From JAIOQJ01 sp963718635 (GTDB taxonomy: Bacteria > Planctomycetota > Planctomycetia > Gemmatales > Gemmataceae): a stretch of DNA of 64,000 nucleotides. The stretch lies in NCBI GenBank assembly GCA_963718635.1, contig OY970367.1:1674001-1738000 (forward strand), in the 5' to 3' direction. Both the position numbers and the translations under genes were made by a program. The notes under the pieces were generated by a model. The model was not told the DNA's origin and did not search any database. It saw only the letters and a list, made by a program, of their open reading frames with translations. Positions 38,101 to 48,401 of this stretch are shown here, piece by piece (positions within the stretch are counted from its first letter, which is position 1; the number at the start of each line of letters is the position of its first letter).

Positions 38101-41100
38101 CCGGTAAGATCCTTCCAGGTGCCGGCGGCGCCCGGGACGTTGGCTTGGCCGCCAAGTCGCCCGTCGACTCCAACTTCGCGGGCCACGTTGGTTACCTGGT
38201 CGGCAAAAGTGGCGAGGGTGTCGGTCATGCCATTGATGGTGTCGGCCAAGGCAGCAACCTCGCCCTTGGCTTGAACGGTCAAACGTTGGGTTAGATTGCC
38301 GTCGGCCACGGCAGTCACCACCTTGACGATGCCGCGAACCTGCTCGGTAAGGTTGGAGGCCATGAAATTGACATTGTCGGTAAGGTCCTTCCAGGTGCCG
38401 CCCACGCCGGAGACTTGTGCCTGGCCGCCCAGCTTGCCTTCGGTGCCCACTTCGCGCGCCACGCGCGTAACCTCGCCCGCGAAAGAGTTGAGCTGATCAA
38501 CCATGGTGTTGATCGTATTCTTCAACTCCAAAATTTCGCCTTTCACGTCGACAGTGATCTTGCGGTTGAGATCGCCGCGCGCGACGGCCGTGGTGACTTC
38601 CGCAATGTTGCGCACCTGGGCAGTGAGGTTGGCGCCCATCGTGTTGACCGAGTCCGTAAGGTCTTTCCAAGTGCCCGCCACGCCGGGCACCACGGCCTGC
38701 ACGCCAAGCCGGCCTTCAGTGCCGACTTCGCGGGCCACGCGAGTCACTTCCGAAGCGAAAGAGCGGAGTTGCTCGACCATCGTGTTGATGGTTTCTTTGA
38801 GCTGCAAAATCTCGCCGCGCACATCGACCGTAATCTTCTTGGAAAGGTCTCCATTGGCGACAGCGATGGTGACATCGGCGATGTTGCGGACCTGCCCGGT
38901 GAGGTTCGATGCCATCGAATTGACATTGTCCGTGAGGTCTTTCCATGTGCCTGCAACGCCTGGAACCGCCGCTTGGCCGCCCAGCTTGCCTTCGGTGCCG
39001 ACTTCGCGGGCCACGCGAGTCACTTCCGACGCGAACGCCGAGAGCTGATCGACCATGGTGTTCATGGTTTCTTTGAGCTGCAAAATCTCGCCCTTCACAT
39101 CGACGGTGATCTTCCGGCTCAAGTCGCCGCGCGCGATTGCGGTAGCAACGTCGGCGATGTTGCGAACTTGGCCCGTTAAATTGGACGCCATGGAGTTAAC
39201 GTTGTCGGTCAGGTCTTTCCAAGTGCCGGCGACACCTGGAACTTGCGCTTGGCCGCCGAGCTTGCCATCCGTGCCGACTTCACGAGCCACGCGGCTGACT
39301 TCCGCGGCAAACGAACGGAGCTGATCGACCATCGTGTTAATGGTTTCCTTGAGCTGCAAAATCTCGCCGCGCACATCGACGGTGATCTTCTTGGAAAGAT
39401 CGCCATTGGCCACGGCGATGGTAACCTCCGCGATGTTCCGGACCTGACCCGTGAGATTGTTGGCCATTGAATTGACATTGTCGGTGAGATCCTTCCACGT
39501 CCCTGCCACGCCGGGCACCTGTGCCTGGCCACCGAGCTTGCCATCGGTTCCGACCTCGCGGGCCACGCGGCTAACCTCGCCGGCGAAGGCATTGAGCTGA
39601 TCGACCATGGTGTTCATGGTTTCCTTTAGCTGCAAAATCTCACCCTTCACCTCGACGGTGATCTTCGACGAGAGATCGCCCTTGGCGATCGCCGTTGCTA
39701 CGTCGGCGATGTTGCGGACTTGGCCGGTGAGGTTGGAAGCCATAAAGTTCACGTTGTCGGTGAGATCCTTCCATGTCCCCGCGACGCCAGGAACCTGCGC
39801 CTGACCGCCAAGCTTGCCTTCGGTGCCGACCTCGCGTGCCACGCGCGTCACTTCCGAGGCGAAGCCGTTGAGCTGATCGACCATCGTGTTGATCGTGTTT
39901 TTCAATTCGAGAATTTCGCCCTTAACCTCAACGGTGATCTTTCGACTCAAGTCGCCGCGCGCCACGGCAGTAGTAACGTCGGCAATGTTGCGAACCTGGC
40001 CTGTGAGATTGTTGGCCATGAAGTTGACGTTATCGGTGAGATCCTTCCAGGTGCCCGCTACGCCGCGCACCTGGGCCTGTCCGCCGAGCTTACCCTCCGT
40101 GCCGACTTCGCGAGCCACACGACTGACTTCGGACGCGAAACCATTTAGCTGATCGACCATCGTGTTGAGCGTGTTCTTGAGTTCCAGAATTTCGCCCTTC
40201 ACATCCACAGTGATCTTTTTTGAAAGATCACCGTTGGCAACCGCGGTCGCGACATTGGCAATGTTGCGAACCTGGCCGGTGAGGTTGGAAGCCATCGAGT
40301 TGACGTTGTCAGTAAGGTCCTTCCAGGTGCCGGCCACGCCGGGCACTTCGGCTTGGCCGCCCAGCTTACCGTCAGTGCCGACTTCGCGGGCCACGCGGCT
40401 GACTTCGCCCGCGAAGCCGTTGAGTTGATCCACCATTGTGTTAATGGTGTTCTTCAGTTCGAGAATTTCACCGCGCACCGCGACAGTGATCTTGCGCGAC
40501 AAGTCGCCATTGGCCACGGCTGTGGTCACATCGGCGATGTTGCGCACTTGAGCAGTGAGGTTCGTCGCCATCGCGTTGACCGAGTCGGTGAGGTCCTTCC
40601 ACGTGCCCGCGACGCCGCGCACTTCGGCCTGACCGCCGAGCTCACCTTCGGTTCCCACTTCGCGGGCTACGCGGGTGACTTCCGACGCGAAGCCATTGAG
40701 TTGATCGACCATCGTATTGATGGTGTTCTTCAACTCGAGAATTTCGCCCTTCACATCGACGGTGATCTTTTTGGAAAGGTCGCCGTTCGCAACGGCCGTC
40801 GTTACTTCGGCAATGTTGCGGACTTGACCCGTGAGGTTGGACGCCATGAAGTTGACGTTGTCGGTAAGGTCCTTCCAGGTTCCGGCCACGCCGCGCACCT
40901 CGGCCTGACCGCCGAGCTTGCCTTCGGTACCGACTTCGCGCGCCACGCGGGTCACTTCCGACGCGAAGCCATTGAGTTGATCGACCATCGTATTGATGGT
41001 GTTTTTGAGTTCGAGGATTTCGCCCTTCACGTCGACGGTGATCTTGCGCGAAAGATCGCCCTTGGCAACAGCAGTCGTCACTTCAGCGATGTTGCGAACT

Positions 41101-42312
41101 TGACCTGTGAGATTGGACGCCATCGAGTTGACGGAGTCCGTGAGATCCTTCCACGTGCCGGCAACGCCACCAACCTGTGCCTGGCCGCCGAGCTTGCCTT
41201 CGGTGCCGACTTCGCGGGCCACGCGCGTCACTTCGGACGCAAAGCCGTTGAGCTGATCGACCATCGTGTTGATGGTCTCTTTGAGCTCGAGAATTTCGCC
41301 CTTCACGTCGACCGTGATCTTGCGCGACAGATCGCCGCGCGCTACAGCTGTCGTGACAGTCGCGACGTTACGGACCTGCGCGGTGAGGTTGGTCGCCATG
41401 CCGTTGACGGAGTCCGTGAGATCCTTCCATGTTCCCGCCACACCCGGCACGACCGCCTGACCGCCGAGGCGACCGTCGGTTCCGACTTCGCGAGCCACGC
41501 GCGTCACTTCCGAGGCGAACGACCGCAGTTGGTCCACCATCGTATTAATGGCTTCCTTGAGTTGCAAAATCTCGCCGCGCACGTCGACGGTGATCTTCTT
41601 CGAAAGGTCGCCGTTCGCCACCGCGATGGTGACATCGGCGATGTTGCGGACCTGAGCGGTTAGGTTGCCGGCCATCTGGTTGACTGATTCGGTAAGTTCC
41701 TTCCACACGCCGGAGACGCCTTTGACCTGGGCCTGGCCTCCGAGCTTGCCCTCGGTGCCCACTTCGCGGGCCACGCGGGTGACCTCCGACGTGAACACTG
41801 AAAGTTGCTCGATCATCGTGTTGACCAGATTCGCCGAGGCGCAGAAACTCGCCTTGGAGCGGGCGTCCGTCCACCTCCAGTTCCATTGACTGGCCGAGGT
41901 CGCCCTTGGCCACCGCGCCGATGGTGCGAGCGACATCTGCGGTCGGCCGCACGAGGTCGTCGAGCAGCGTATTCAAGGAATCGACCTTCTCGGCCCAGCC
42001 GCCGACCGCGCCCGGCACCGACATGCGCTGTTTGATCCGCCCTTCCTTGCCGACCGTCACGCTCAAACGTGCAACTTCGCGCGCGATGCGATCTTCATGG
42101 CCTATAACCTGGTTGAACGCCTCGGCAATCCTCCCCTCAGTGCCCGCCCATTCCGTCGGCAAACGTTCGGAGAAATTACCATCGCGAAATGCCATGATCG
42201 CCGCGAGAATCTTCCGCAAGCGCGATTGATGATCGACCTCCGGCGACTCGTTTGAGTGCAAGCCGTTGGAGCTCGGAAATGATCCGTCTTGCACGTAGTC
42301 AGCTTGTTGCAT
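35190..42312 (-). CDS. Giant soluble hybrid histidine kinase with tandem HAMP array, interrupted by one frameshift
   Basis: About 2370 residues. From the N-terminus: a short lead-in (MQQADYVQDGSFPSSNGLHS); a degenerate HAMP; about 14 repeats of 92 residues, each with VAREVGT(E/D)G(K/R)LGGQ and WKDLT(D)NVN; a GAF-like sensor (VGRMLLTELAPLVRAQQGTI); a coiled coil; HisKA (SEFLANMSHELRTPLNSILI); HATPase (ILKNLLSNAVKFTAQGHVDV, GGTGLGLAI); and three receivers (LLIIEDDPH, LLIIEDNDI, VLVVDDDAR). It resembles group III (Nik1/Os-1-type) kinases. The frame shifts near 41835-41842: EFLR should join SANLVNTMIEQLSVF. Start ATG at 42312 with GGAGAG upstream. No membrane segment. Confidence 0.93.
38000..41830 (-). 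repeat. Tandem 276-bp coding repeats (HAMP array)
   Basis: Fourteen near-identical 92-codon units within the hybrid kinase. Each carries the VAREVG core and differs mainly at a few positions (KLGGQAQVPG, RLGGQAVVPG, KLGGQAEVRG and similar). Third-base differences between units are frequent, so the units are old rather than freshly amplified, but they remain a recombination and assembly hazard. Confidence 0.9.
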
Positions 42313-42639
42313 GATTCTGCTCTCCGCAACGAAAAGGGGACAGCGTAGATTTTCCAGCCACTTTCCGGCGAAAATCTACGCTGTTATCTTTTCTTTGCCT
42401 CACTCCACCCGCCCCCTCGGCAGTGGAGTAAAACTTACTATACTTGTTCGCGCTGGCGAATGCCAAGAGGTTTAACCCTTGGCAAGCTGTGCCGAATGTG
42501 ACGGCCGTTTGACATCCTTCTTTAACCTTAGCGTCAGTTACGCTCATTATCCAAGCGCCTGTTGTGCCGATGAAAGGGAAAGGACGGCGAGCGCCTATTT
42601 TAACGCCGGTGATCTTACCTGCAACAAGGGGCCTTCACG
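42313..42639. other. Divergent intergenic region between the HAMP kinase and a secreted protein
   Basis: No gene. It contains the 66-bp promoter element at 42402-42467 (facing the kinase) and the inverted pair GGTTTAACCCTTGGCA near 42469. Downstream of the promoter the leader is about 90 bases. Upstream of the secreted protein gene, AAGGGGCCTTCACG provides its ribosome site. Confidence 0.6.
42402..42467 (-). promoter_or_regulatory. Conserved 66-bp promoter-plus-hairpin element, copy B
   Basis: Minus-strand TTGGCA, 18-base spacer, TATAGT, then AAGTTTT and a hairpin with 7-bp stem ACTCCAC / GTGGAGT around a G-run. 61 of 66 bases match copy A at 29448-29513. The one stem difference keeps pairing (C-G versus U-G). 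It faces the giant HAMP kinase about 90 bases downstream. Confidence 0.77.
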
Positions 42640-43959
42640 ATGGTTGCCAGCCGACTTCTTGCACTGCTCACGCTTACCACTCTTTCCATGAGCGGCTATG
42701 CCCAAACATACAACTTGAGCGAAACGCCGAAGCCGGGCGATTGCAATCGCATCAGCATCGAAACCGGCCTAAGCGGTTCGATGAAGGTCGCTCAGGATGG
42801 CAAAGTAAGCACGATCAAGCTGGCCGCCAAGAGCGATCATATTCTTCTGGAGCGCGTGCTGGCGGTTGACAAGAACAGCATCAGCAAGGCCGCGCGCTAT
42901 TACGAGAAAGCGACCAGCCAGGCCGAGGTGGGCGACGAGAAAACGCCGCGGACGCTGCGGAGTGATCGCCGTCTGCTGGTGGCGCAATGCTTCGATGATG
43001 CCCCGCTTTGTTACAGCCCGGCTGGCCCGCTTACCCGTGCGGAGTTAGAGGTCGTCTCCGAGCATTTTGACACCCTTCATCTAACCGGACTGCTCCCGGA
43101 GACAGAAGTGGCGATTGCCGAGACTTGGAAGATTTCGAACTCGGCCGTTCAATCCCTGTGCCTGTTCGAAGGGCTCATCAGCCATGACCTGACGGGCAAG
43201 CTTGCCGAGGTAAAAGAAGGCCAGGCGATCATCATCATCGCCGGCTCGGCATCGGGCGTCGAACTTGGCGCGGCGGTCAAGCTTGAAATCAAAGCGTCGG
43301 CCCGGTTTGACTTGCTCAACCGCCGCCTGGTGTCGCTGGAATGGAAGCAGAAGGATGTCCGCGAGCAAGGCCCGGCCAGCCCCGCATCCGAGCTCGAAAG
43401 CATGACGGAACTGAAGCGCACATTCCTTGCCGATGAGCCGAAGGAACTGACCAAGGCAGCGCTGATCGGTGTGCCGGCCGAGAACGATCCACCGGAATTG
43501 TTGAAGCAGTTGCAATTCAAAGATACACGCGGCCGCTTCGGTTTGCTTCACTCGCGCGACTGGCGTCTCGTGGGCCAGACAGAGCATCATGTGGTGCTTC
43601 GCTTGCTGGAGCGCGGCGATTTCGTCGCCCAGGCGACCATCACCGTCTGGACCAAAGAGTCAGCGGGCAAACACTCCGACCCGGATGAGTTCAAGAAGTC
43701 GGTTGCCGGCACGCCCGGCTGGAATATGGAAGAAATCATGGAAGCCGGTGAAGTGCCGACCGACGACGGGCGTTGGATTTACCGGGTGATGGCCAAGGGC
43801 GATCTGGAAGGGGCGAAAGTCGTGCAAACTTTCTATCTGATGGCCGGGCCCCAAGGCGATCAGCTCGCGGTAACCTTCACCATGAAGCCCGCCAACGCCG
43901 CCAAGATCGGCACCCGCGATCTGGCGATCGTCAATGCCATCGAGTTTTTGAAGAAGTGA
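42640..43959 (+). CDS. Secreted protein of unknown function
   Basis: 439 residues. Signal peptide MVASRLLALLTLTTLSMSGY, cut near AQT. No recognised domain: the N-terminal half is mixed alpha/beta (GSMKVAQDGKVSTIKLAAKS), and the C-terminal half (KSVAGTPGWNMEEIMEAGEV, GAKVVQTFYLMAGPQGDQLA) resembles the small PsbP/DUF1795-like fold in outline only. The start has AAGGGG about 9 bases before the ATG. It is divergent from the HAMP kinase and convergent with glmS. Confidence 0.72.
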   Translation: MVASRLLALLTLTTLSMSGYAQTYNLSETPKPGDCNRISIETGLSGSMKVAQDGKVSTIKLAAKSDHILLERVLAVDKNSISKAARYYEKATSQAEVGDEKTPRTLRSDRRLLVAQCFDDAPLCYSPAGPLTRAELEVVSEHFDTLHLTGLLPETEVAIAETWKISNSAVQSLCLFEGLISHDLTGKLAEVKEGQAIIIIAGSASGVELGAAVKLEIKASARFDLLNRRLVSLEWKQKDVREQGPASPASELESMTELKRTFLADEPKELTKAALIGVPAENDPPELLKQLQFKDTRGRFGLLHSRDWRLVGQTEHHVVLRLLERGDFVAQATITVWTKESAGKHSDPDEFKKSVAGTPGWNMEEIMEAGEVPTDDGRWIYRVMAKGDLEGAKVVQTFYLMAGPQGDQLAVTFTMKPANAAKIGTRDLAIVNAIEFLKK

Positions 43960-43974
43960 TTTTTAAAGAACTTT

Positions 43975-44070
43975 TAGCCATGAATTGAACACGAACGATA
44001 TACGGATAAATCACCAGAGCGATCATCATCTGGTATTTATCCGTGTTATTCCGTGTTTCATCCGTGGCTA
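43975..44070. repeat. Dispersed-type inverted repeat between convergent genes
   Basis: Left TAGCCATGAATTGAACACG and right CGTGTTTCATCCGTGGCTA, with an inner pair ACGGATAAATCACCAGA / TCTGGTATTTATCCGT, fold into one long stem. It sits between the unknown secreted protein and glmS, which converge here, and may terminate both. Confidence 0.8.
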
Positions 44071-44112
44071 AATGTTCTACTTCTGTTTGTCGCGTCGCGA
44101 CCTAAGCAGCAC

Positions 44113-45958
44113 TTACTCCACCGTCACGCTCTTGGCCAAATTCCGTGGCTTATCGACGTCGCAGCCGCGCAGCAGGGCGATGTGGTAGGCCAGCAGTTGC
44201 AGCGGAATCACGGTTACGAGCGGCTGAAGATATTCGGGCACATCGGGCACCATGATCACTTCGTCGGCGAGCGATGCGATATGGCCGGTGACGTTGTCGT
44301 CGCCTTCGCTGGCGATGGCGATCACCGGCCCGCCCCGCGCTTTCACCTCTTCCAGATTGCTCATCACCTTGTCGAAAATCGAGCCTCGCGGCACCAGGAA
44401 AATCGATGGCGTATTCTTATCGACCAGGGCGATCGGGCCATGCTTCATTTCAGCAGCCGGATAACCTTCCGCGTGAATATAACTGATTTCCTTTAGCTTC
44501 AACGCGCCTTCGAGAGCAACCGGGTAGAGGTATTGCCGGCCCATATAAAGCATGTTGTTGACGGCGTAATACTTCTCCGCGATGCGCTTGACCGATTCAT
44601 GGCACTGCAGCGCCTTGCGGATATACTCCGGCATGGCCCGCAACTCGGCGATCATCCGCGTGCCCTGGATGCTCGATAGATGCCTCATCCGGCCGAAGAA
44701 GAGCGCGAGCATGGCCAGCACGGTTACTTGCGAGGTGAAGGCTTTCGTGCTGGCGACGCCGATTTCCGGGCCCGCATGGAGATAAACGCCGCCGTCCGCT
44801 TCGCGGGCAATCGAGCTGCCGACGACGTTGCAGAAGGAAAGAACCGGGTGCCCTTTGCGCTTCGATTCGCGCAAGGCGGCCAGGGTATCCGCCGTTTCAC
44901 CCGATTGGGTAATGGCAATGACGATGGTATGCTGATCGATCGGCGGATTGCGATAACGAAACTCGCTGGCGTATTCCACTTCGACGGGAATGCGCGCGAA
45001 TTCTTCGAACAGATACTCGCCGACGATGCCGGCATGGTAGCTGGTGCCGCAAGCGGTGAAGATGATTCGCTCGGCACGGCGGATCTGTTGCGGGTCGAGG
45101 TTCAAGCCGCCAAAATGGGCGGACGCATCGGCATCGCTGAGCCGGCCGCGCAGGGCGTTTTCAACCGACTCGGGCTGCTCGTAGATTTCCTTGAGCATGT
45201 AGTGGGCATAGCCGGCGGTGTCCGTTTCGCCCTGGTCTTCTTCAATGGAATGAACCAAGGCTGAAACCCGGCTATGATCGCTGTCGAAAACTTGCCATTC
45301 ATCGCGCGAGAGAACGCAAAGCTGATGGTCCTGCAGAAACACCACTCGCTGCGTATTGCTCGCCAAAGCGCGTCGGGTCGCTGGCGAGATAGTTTTCGCC
45401 ATCGCCCAAGCCGACGACGAGCGGACTGCCTAGCCGAGCGCCAACGATAATATCGGGATTGAGCGGGCTGAACACGGCCAGACCGTAAGTCCCCTTGAGC
45501 AGGCTTAAAACCTTGCGGACGGCTTCGACGAGGTCGCCGTTCAGATGATAAGCGATCAGCTGGGCGATCACTTCGGTATCGGTCTGGCTGTGGAATTTGA
45601 CGCCTTCCGCCTGCAGATGTTTCTTGAGAGTGGCATAATTCTCGATGACGCCGTTATGCACCACGGCGACGGATTTCTCACCTTCGCCGGCGAAATGAGG
45701 GTGAGCGTTCACATCGTTGGCCGGCCCGTGCGTCGCCCAGCGGGTATGGCTGATGCCAACGCTGCCTGGCGCCGGCGACGTCTGCAGAAACATCCGCAAG
45801 TCTTCTACTCGCCCCGCACGCTTGCGCAGATGGAGATGCCGGCCAGTGAGCGTCGCCATGCCGGCACTGTCATAGCCGCGGTACTCCAGACGACGCAGAC
45901 CTTCGATTAAAATCGGCTGAGCTTCCCGAGGGCCAACATACCCGACGATTCCACACAT
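44113..45958 (-). CDS. glmS: Glutamine-fructose-6-phosphate aminotransferase, interrupted by frameshift
   Basis: Makes glucosamine-6-phosphate from fructose-6-phosphate and glutamine, the first step to UDP-GlcNAc. The N-terminal glutaminase starts MCGIVGYVGPREAQPILIEG (nucleophile Cys2) with RWATHGPANDVNAHPH. The C-terminal half has the two SIS domains (IIFTACGTSYHAGIVGEYLF, VVSSIAREAD-like serines, ITQSGETADTLAALRESKRK) and ends PRNLAKSVTVE, the family terminus. One extra base near 45366-45375 splits it; SDPT should join ALASNTQRVVFLQDH. The gene is expected to be essential, so the break is probably an artefact. The ATG at 45958 is canonical. Confidence 0.92.
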
Positions 45959-46256
45959 CCTTATGCTCCTTCGATCGGGCGCGAATCTCCTGTCGCGTTA
46001 CTATATTCCAAGCGCCGCGCGAGCAAACAGCAGAATCGGCCGGCGCTTGTTTCAGGGCGTGCGACGACGGATATTGGGGAGCATAATATAAGCGCCGGAG
46101 CGTCTGACCTAAGGGTCGCGGCGCTGAAAGAAGGCGATTCGCGAACCCTTCACCGCTCTCCCACAAACCCACCTTCTCAATAATCGCCTTGTCTTCTCGC
46201 CTCTTCCGAACTATTTTCCCTTTGAGCAGTTACAACGGTCGAAGGAACGGGTTCTT
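45959..46256. other. Divergent intergenic region glmS / dTDP-glucose dehydratase
   Basis: 298 bases without a gene. It must hold the promoters of both divergent genes, but no strong consensus pair was seen. A modest GC-rich string (GCGCCGGAGCG) recurs near 46090. Confidence 0.4.
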
Positions 46257-47264
46257 ATGACGACGCTTTTCGTGACGGGCGGTTGCGGCTTTATTGGCAG
46301 CAACTTCATACGCTGGCTTTTGGAGAGCGAGCCCGATATCGCCGTCGTGAATTTCGATGCGCTTACCTATGCGGGCAATCTGCAGAACCTGGCCGATTTG
46401 CACGGGCATCCGCGTTATCGCTTCATCAAAGGCGACATCACCGATCGCCCTTCCGTAGAGGCAGGCATCGTCGGCGCGGATGGCGTGATCCACTTCGCGG
46501 CCGAGAGCCACGTCGATCGCAGTATTCTCGATTCCGGTCCCTTCGTGCGGACCAATGTGCTGGGTACGCAAGTCCTGCTCGATGCCGCCCGGGCGGCGAA
46601 AATCAAGCGTTTTGTGCATGTTTCGACTGATGAAGTCTACGGCAGCCTCGGTGAGACCGGCTTTTTCACCGAGTCAACGCCGTTGCATCCGAACAGTCCC
46701 TACTCGGCCAGCAAGGCAGCTTCCGATCTGCTCGTGCAGGCATATGTCCATACTTTCGGGATGGATGCCGTCATCACACGCTGTTCGAACAACTATGGGC
46801 CTTACCAGTTTCCGGAAAAGCTGATTCCTTTGTTCATCACCAACTTGATGCAAGACAAGCAAGTGCCTGTATACGGCGATGGCATGCAGATCCGCGATTG
46901 GATCCATGTGCGCGATCACGGCTCGGGGGTCTTTGCCGCCTGGAAGAAGGGCAAGGCGGGCGAGGTCTACAACTTCGGCGGCCGTTGCGAAAAGCCGAAC
47001 ATCGAACTGACGCAGCTATTGATCGACCTGCTCGGCAAGTCGCGCAGTCTGATCAAATACGTTCAAGACCGGCCCGGGCACGATCGGCGTTATGCGATCG
47101 ATTGCTCGAAAGCCGAGCGCGAACTCGGTTGGCGTCCGCTGGTTGCCTTCGACCAGGGATTGAACGAAACAATCGAATGGTACAAAGCCAATGCCGCCTG
47201 GACGGCCAACGTTCGTAGTGGCGACTACTTGAAGTACTACGATCGCCAATACGCCAATCGTTGA
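46257..47264 (+). CDS. rfbB: dTDP-glucose 4,6-dehydratase (RmlB/RfbB)
   Basis: Converts dTDP-glucose to the 4-keto-6-deoxy sugar on the way to dTDP-rhamnose and other deoxysugars. NAD-binding loop GGCGFIGSNFIRW, HFAAESHVDRSI, and active-site THR-type motif VSTDEVYGSLGETGFFTEST with the conserved D/E. YSASKAASDLLV gives the YxxxK, and ITRCSNNYGPYQFPEKLIPL and YGDGMQIRDWIHV are family hallmarks. 335 residues, full length. Start ATG at 46257 with GGAACGGG upstream. Followed by an RmlA-like gene, so both early steps are together; RmlC and RmlD are not in the window. Confidence 0.95.
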   Translation: MTTLFVTGGCGFIGSNFIRWLLESEPDIAVVNFDALTYAGNLQNLADLHGHPRYRFIKGDITDRPSVEAGIVGADGVIHFAAESHVDRSILDSGPFVRTNVLGTQVLLDAARAAKIKRFVHVSTDEVYGSLGETGFFTESTPLHPNSPYSASKAASDLLVQAYVHTFGMDAVITRCSNNYGPYQFPEKLIPLFITNLMQDKQVPVYGDGMQIRDWIHVRDHGSGVFAAWKKGKAGEVYNFGGRCEKPNIELTQLLIDLLGKSRSLIKYVQDRPGHDRRYAIDCSKAERELGWRPLVAFDQGLNETIEWYKANAAWTANVRSGDYLKYYDRQYANR

Positions 47265-47316
47265 AATGAGCGGGACACGTTGCACACGTGGCCCGTTATC
47301 TTTTTAGGAGCATCGC

Positions 47317-48045
47317 ATGGATATCCGCGGCATCGTCTTGGCGGGCGGCAAGGGCACCAGGCTCGGCGAATTAACCAAGGTGACCAACAAGCACTTGCTG
47401 CCGGTCGGCTCTTTGCCGATGGTTTATTATCCTCTGAAGAAAATCGTCGGCGCCGGCATACGCGACGTCATGCTCGTTTCCGGCACGGACCACATGGGCG
47501 ACTTCGTCGAGTTGCTCGGCTCGGGCAAGGATCACCAGTGCGCCCTCACTTATCGGGTGCAGGATGAGGCCGGCGGGATTGCGCAGGCGCTCGCTTTGGC
47601 GGAGACATTCAGCGCGGGGCGTCGTTCGCTCGTCATCCTGGGCGACAATATCTTCGAACGGCCCGTCACGGGCATGATGAAAGAAGCAGACAAGCATCCC
47701 GATTGGGCGTGGGTTGGCTTGCAGCAGGTACCCGACCCCGGTCGTTACGGCGTGGCCGAATTGAAAGGGAATCAGGTCGTCAGCATCGAGGAAAAGCCAA
47801 AGGCGCCGAAGAGCGACTTCGCCGTCATTGGCGTTTATATCTATCCGCCCGATGTGTTCGAGGTGATCAAAACGCTGAAACCCAGCGGTCGTGGCGAACT
47901 GGAAATCACCGATGTGAACAACTTCTACCTGAAGCAAGGCCGGATGGGCTACACCATCATCGACGGCTATTGGACGGACGCCGGCACGCTCGATTCTCTT
48001 CTGCACGCGAACGAACTGGTACGTGCGAAGGCGCCGGTGTTTTAG
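47317..48045 (+). CDS. Glucose-1-phosphate thymidylyltransferase-like nucleotidyltransferase (RmlA-like)
   Basis: 242 residues. Sugar nucleotidyltransferase signature GIVLAGGKGTRLGELTKVTN, KHLLPVGSLPMVYYPLKKIV, then GDNIFERP, VEEKP-type (VVSIEEKPKAPKSDFAVIGV) and the C-terminal YWTDAGTLDSLLHANELV. It is shorter than the usual about 290-residue RmlA, consistent with the short clade or with other NDP-sugar enzymes. TTTAGGAG precedes the ATG. It is 52 bases downstream of the dehydratase and presumably cotranscribed, feeding it dTDP-glucose. Confidence 0.9.
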   Translation: MDIRGIVLAGGKGTRLGELTKVTNKHLLPVGSLPMVYYPLKKIVGAGIRDVMLVSGTDHMGDFVELLGSGKDHQCALTYRVQDEAGGIAQALALAETFSAGRRSLVILGDNIFERPVTGMMKEADKHPDWAWVGLQQVPDPGRYGVAELKGNQVVSIEEKPKAPKSDFAVIGVYIYPPDVFEVIKTLKPSGRGELEITDVNNFYLKQGRMGYTIIDGYWTDAGTLDSLLHANELVRAKAPVF

Positions 48046-48052
48046 ACTTTGG

Positions 48053-48106
48053 TGGGGGCAGGTCCCGGCCTGTCCTCGGAACGGCAGGCCGGGAGGCCTG
48101 CCGCCA
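48053..48106. repeat. Inverted repeat with CAGGCCGGGAGGCCTG core
   Basis: GGGCAGGTCCCGGCCTG pairs with CAGGCCGGGAGGCCTGCC across a short loop, just after the RmlA-like stop. The 16-base core CAGGCCGGGAGGCCTG occurs again near 56131-56146, after the large secreted protein gene's promoter region. It may act as a terminator hairpin. Confidence 0.72.
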
Positions 48107-48169
48107 CGCAGAGTTAGTGTTGACAGCCTTCCCGGCCTCAACGTTACGTATCACTTAATTCGCCGATGG

Positions 48170-48370
48170 CTTTGAGCCTGAAAGGCTCATTCTGTCACAA
48201 CAGGCCAAAGGCCTGGGTTCAACAAGCTTGTTGAATTCGGCCCTGAAAGCGCCGTTCAACACGCTTTTGTAATCCGTTTGAACGGCTCTTTCAGGGCCGA
48301 ATACCTCGTATTCAACCTAGCCCAGGCCTTTCGGCCTGGACTGACAGAATGAGCCTTTCAGGCTCAAATG
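48170..48370. repeat. About 200-bp nested palindrome, family 5
   Basis: Outer arms TTTGAGCCTGAAAGGCTCAT and TGAGCCTTTCAGGCTCAAA, a second pair around AGGCCAAAGGCCTGGG / CCCAGGCCTTTCGGCCT, and inner arms GTTCAA...GGCCCTGAAAG / CTTTCAGGGCCGAAT form a multi-arm fold. It occupies nearly the whole gap between the RmlA-like gene and the next minus-strand gene. Confidence 0.88.
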
Positions 48371-48401
48371 CAGCAGGTCATCTACCAGCTTAGGTCAAGT
48401 G

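Noticed and set aside
40353..41663. Long plus-strand frame of 436 codons opposite the HAMP array
   Set aside because: It is the antisense of the repeats, with low-complexity His/Asp-rich translation and no start site or family; a shadow.
38000..41830. Possible CRISPR or satellite array
   Set aside because: The repeat period is 276 bp, coding, with HAMP residues; there are no short repeats with unique spacers.
45299..45402. Two separate genes (glutaminase and isomerase) instead of one GlmS
   Set aside because: Both halves are required by the GlmS family and join in normal length across a one-base shift, so they are treated as one gene.
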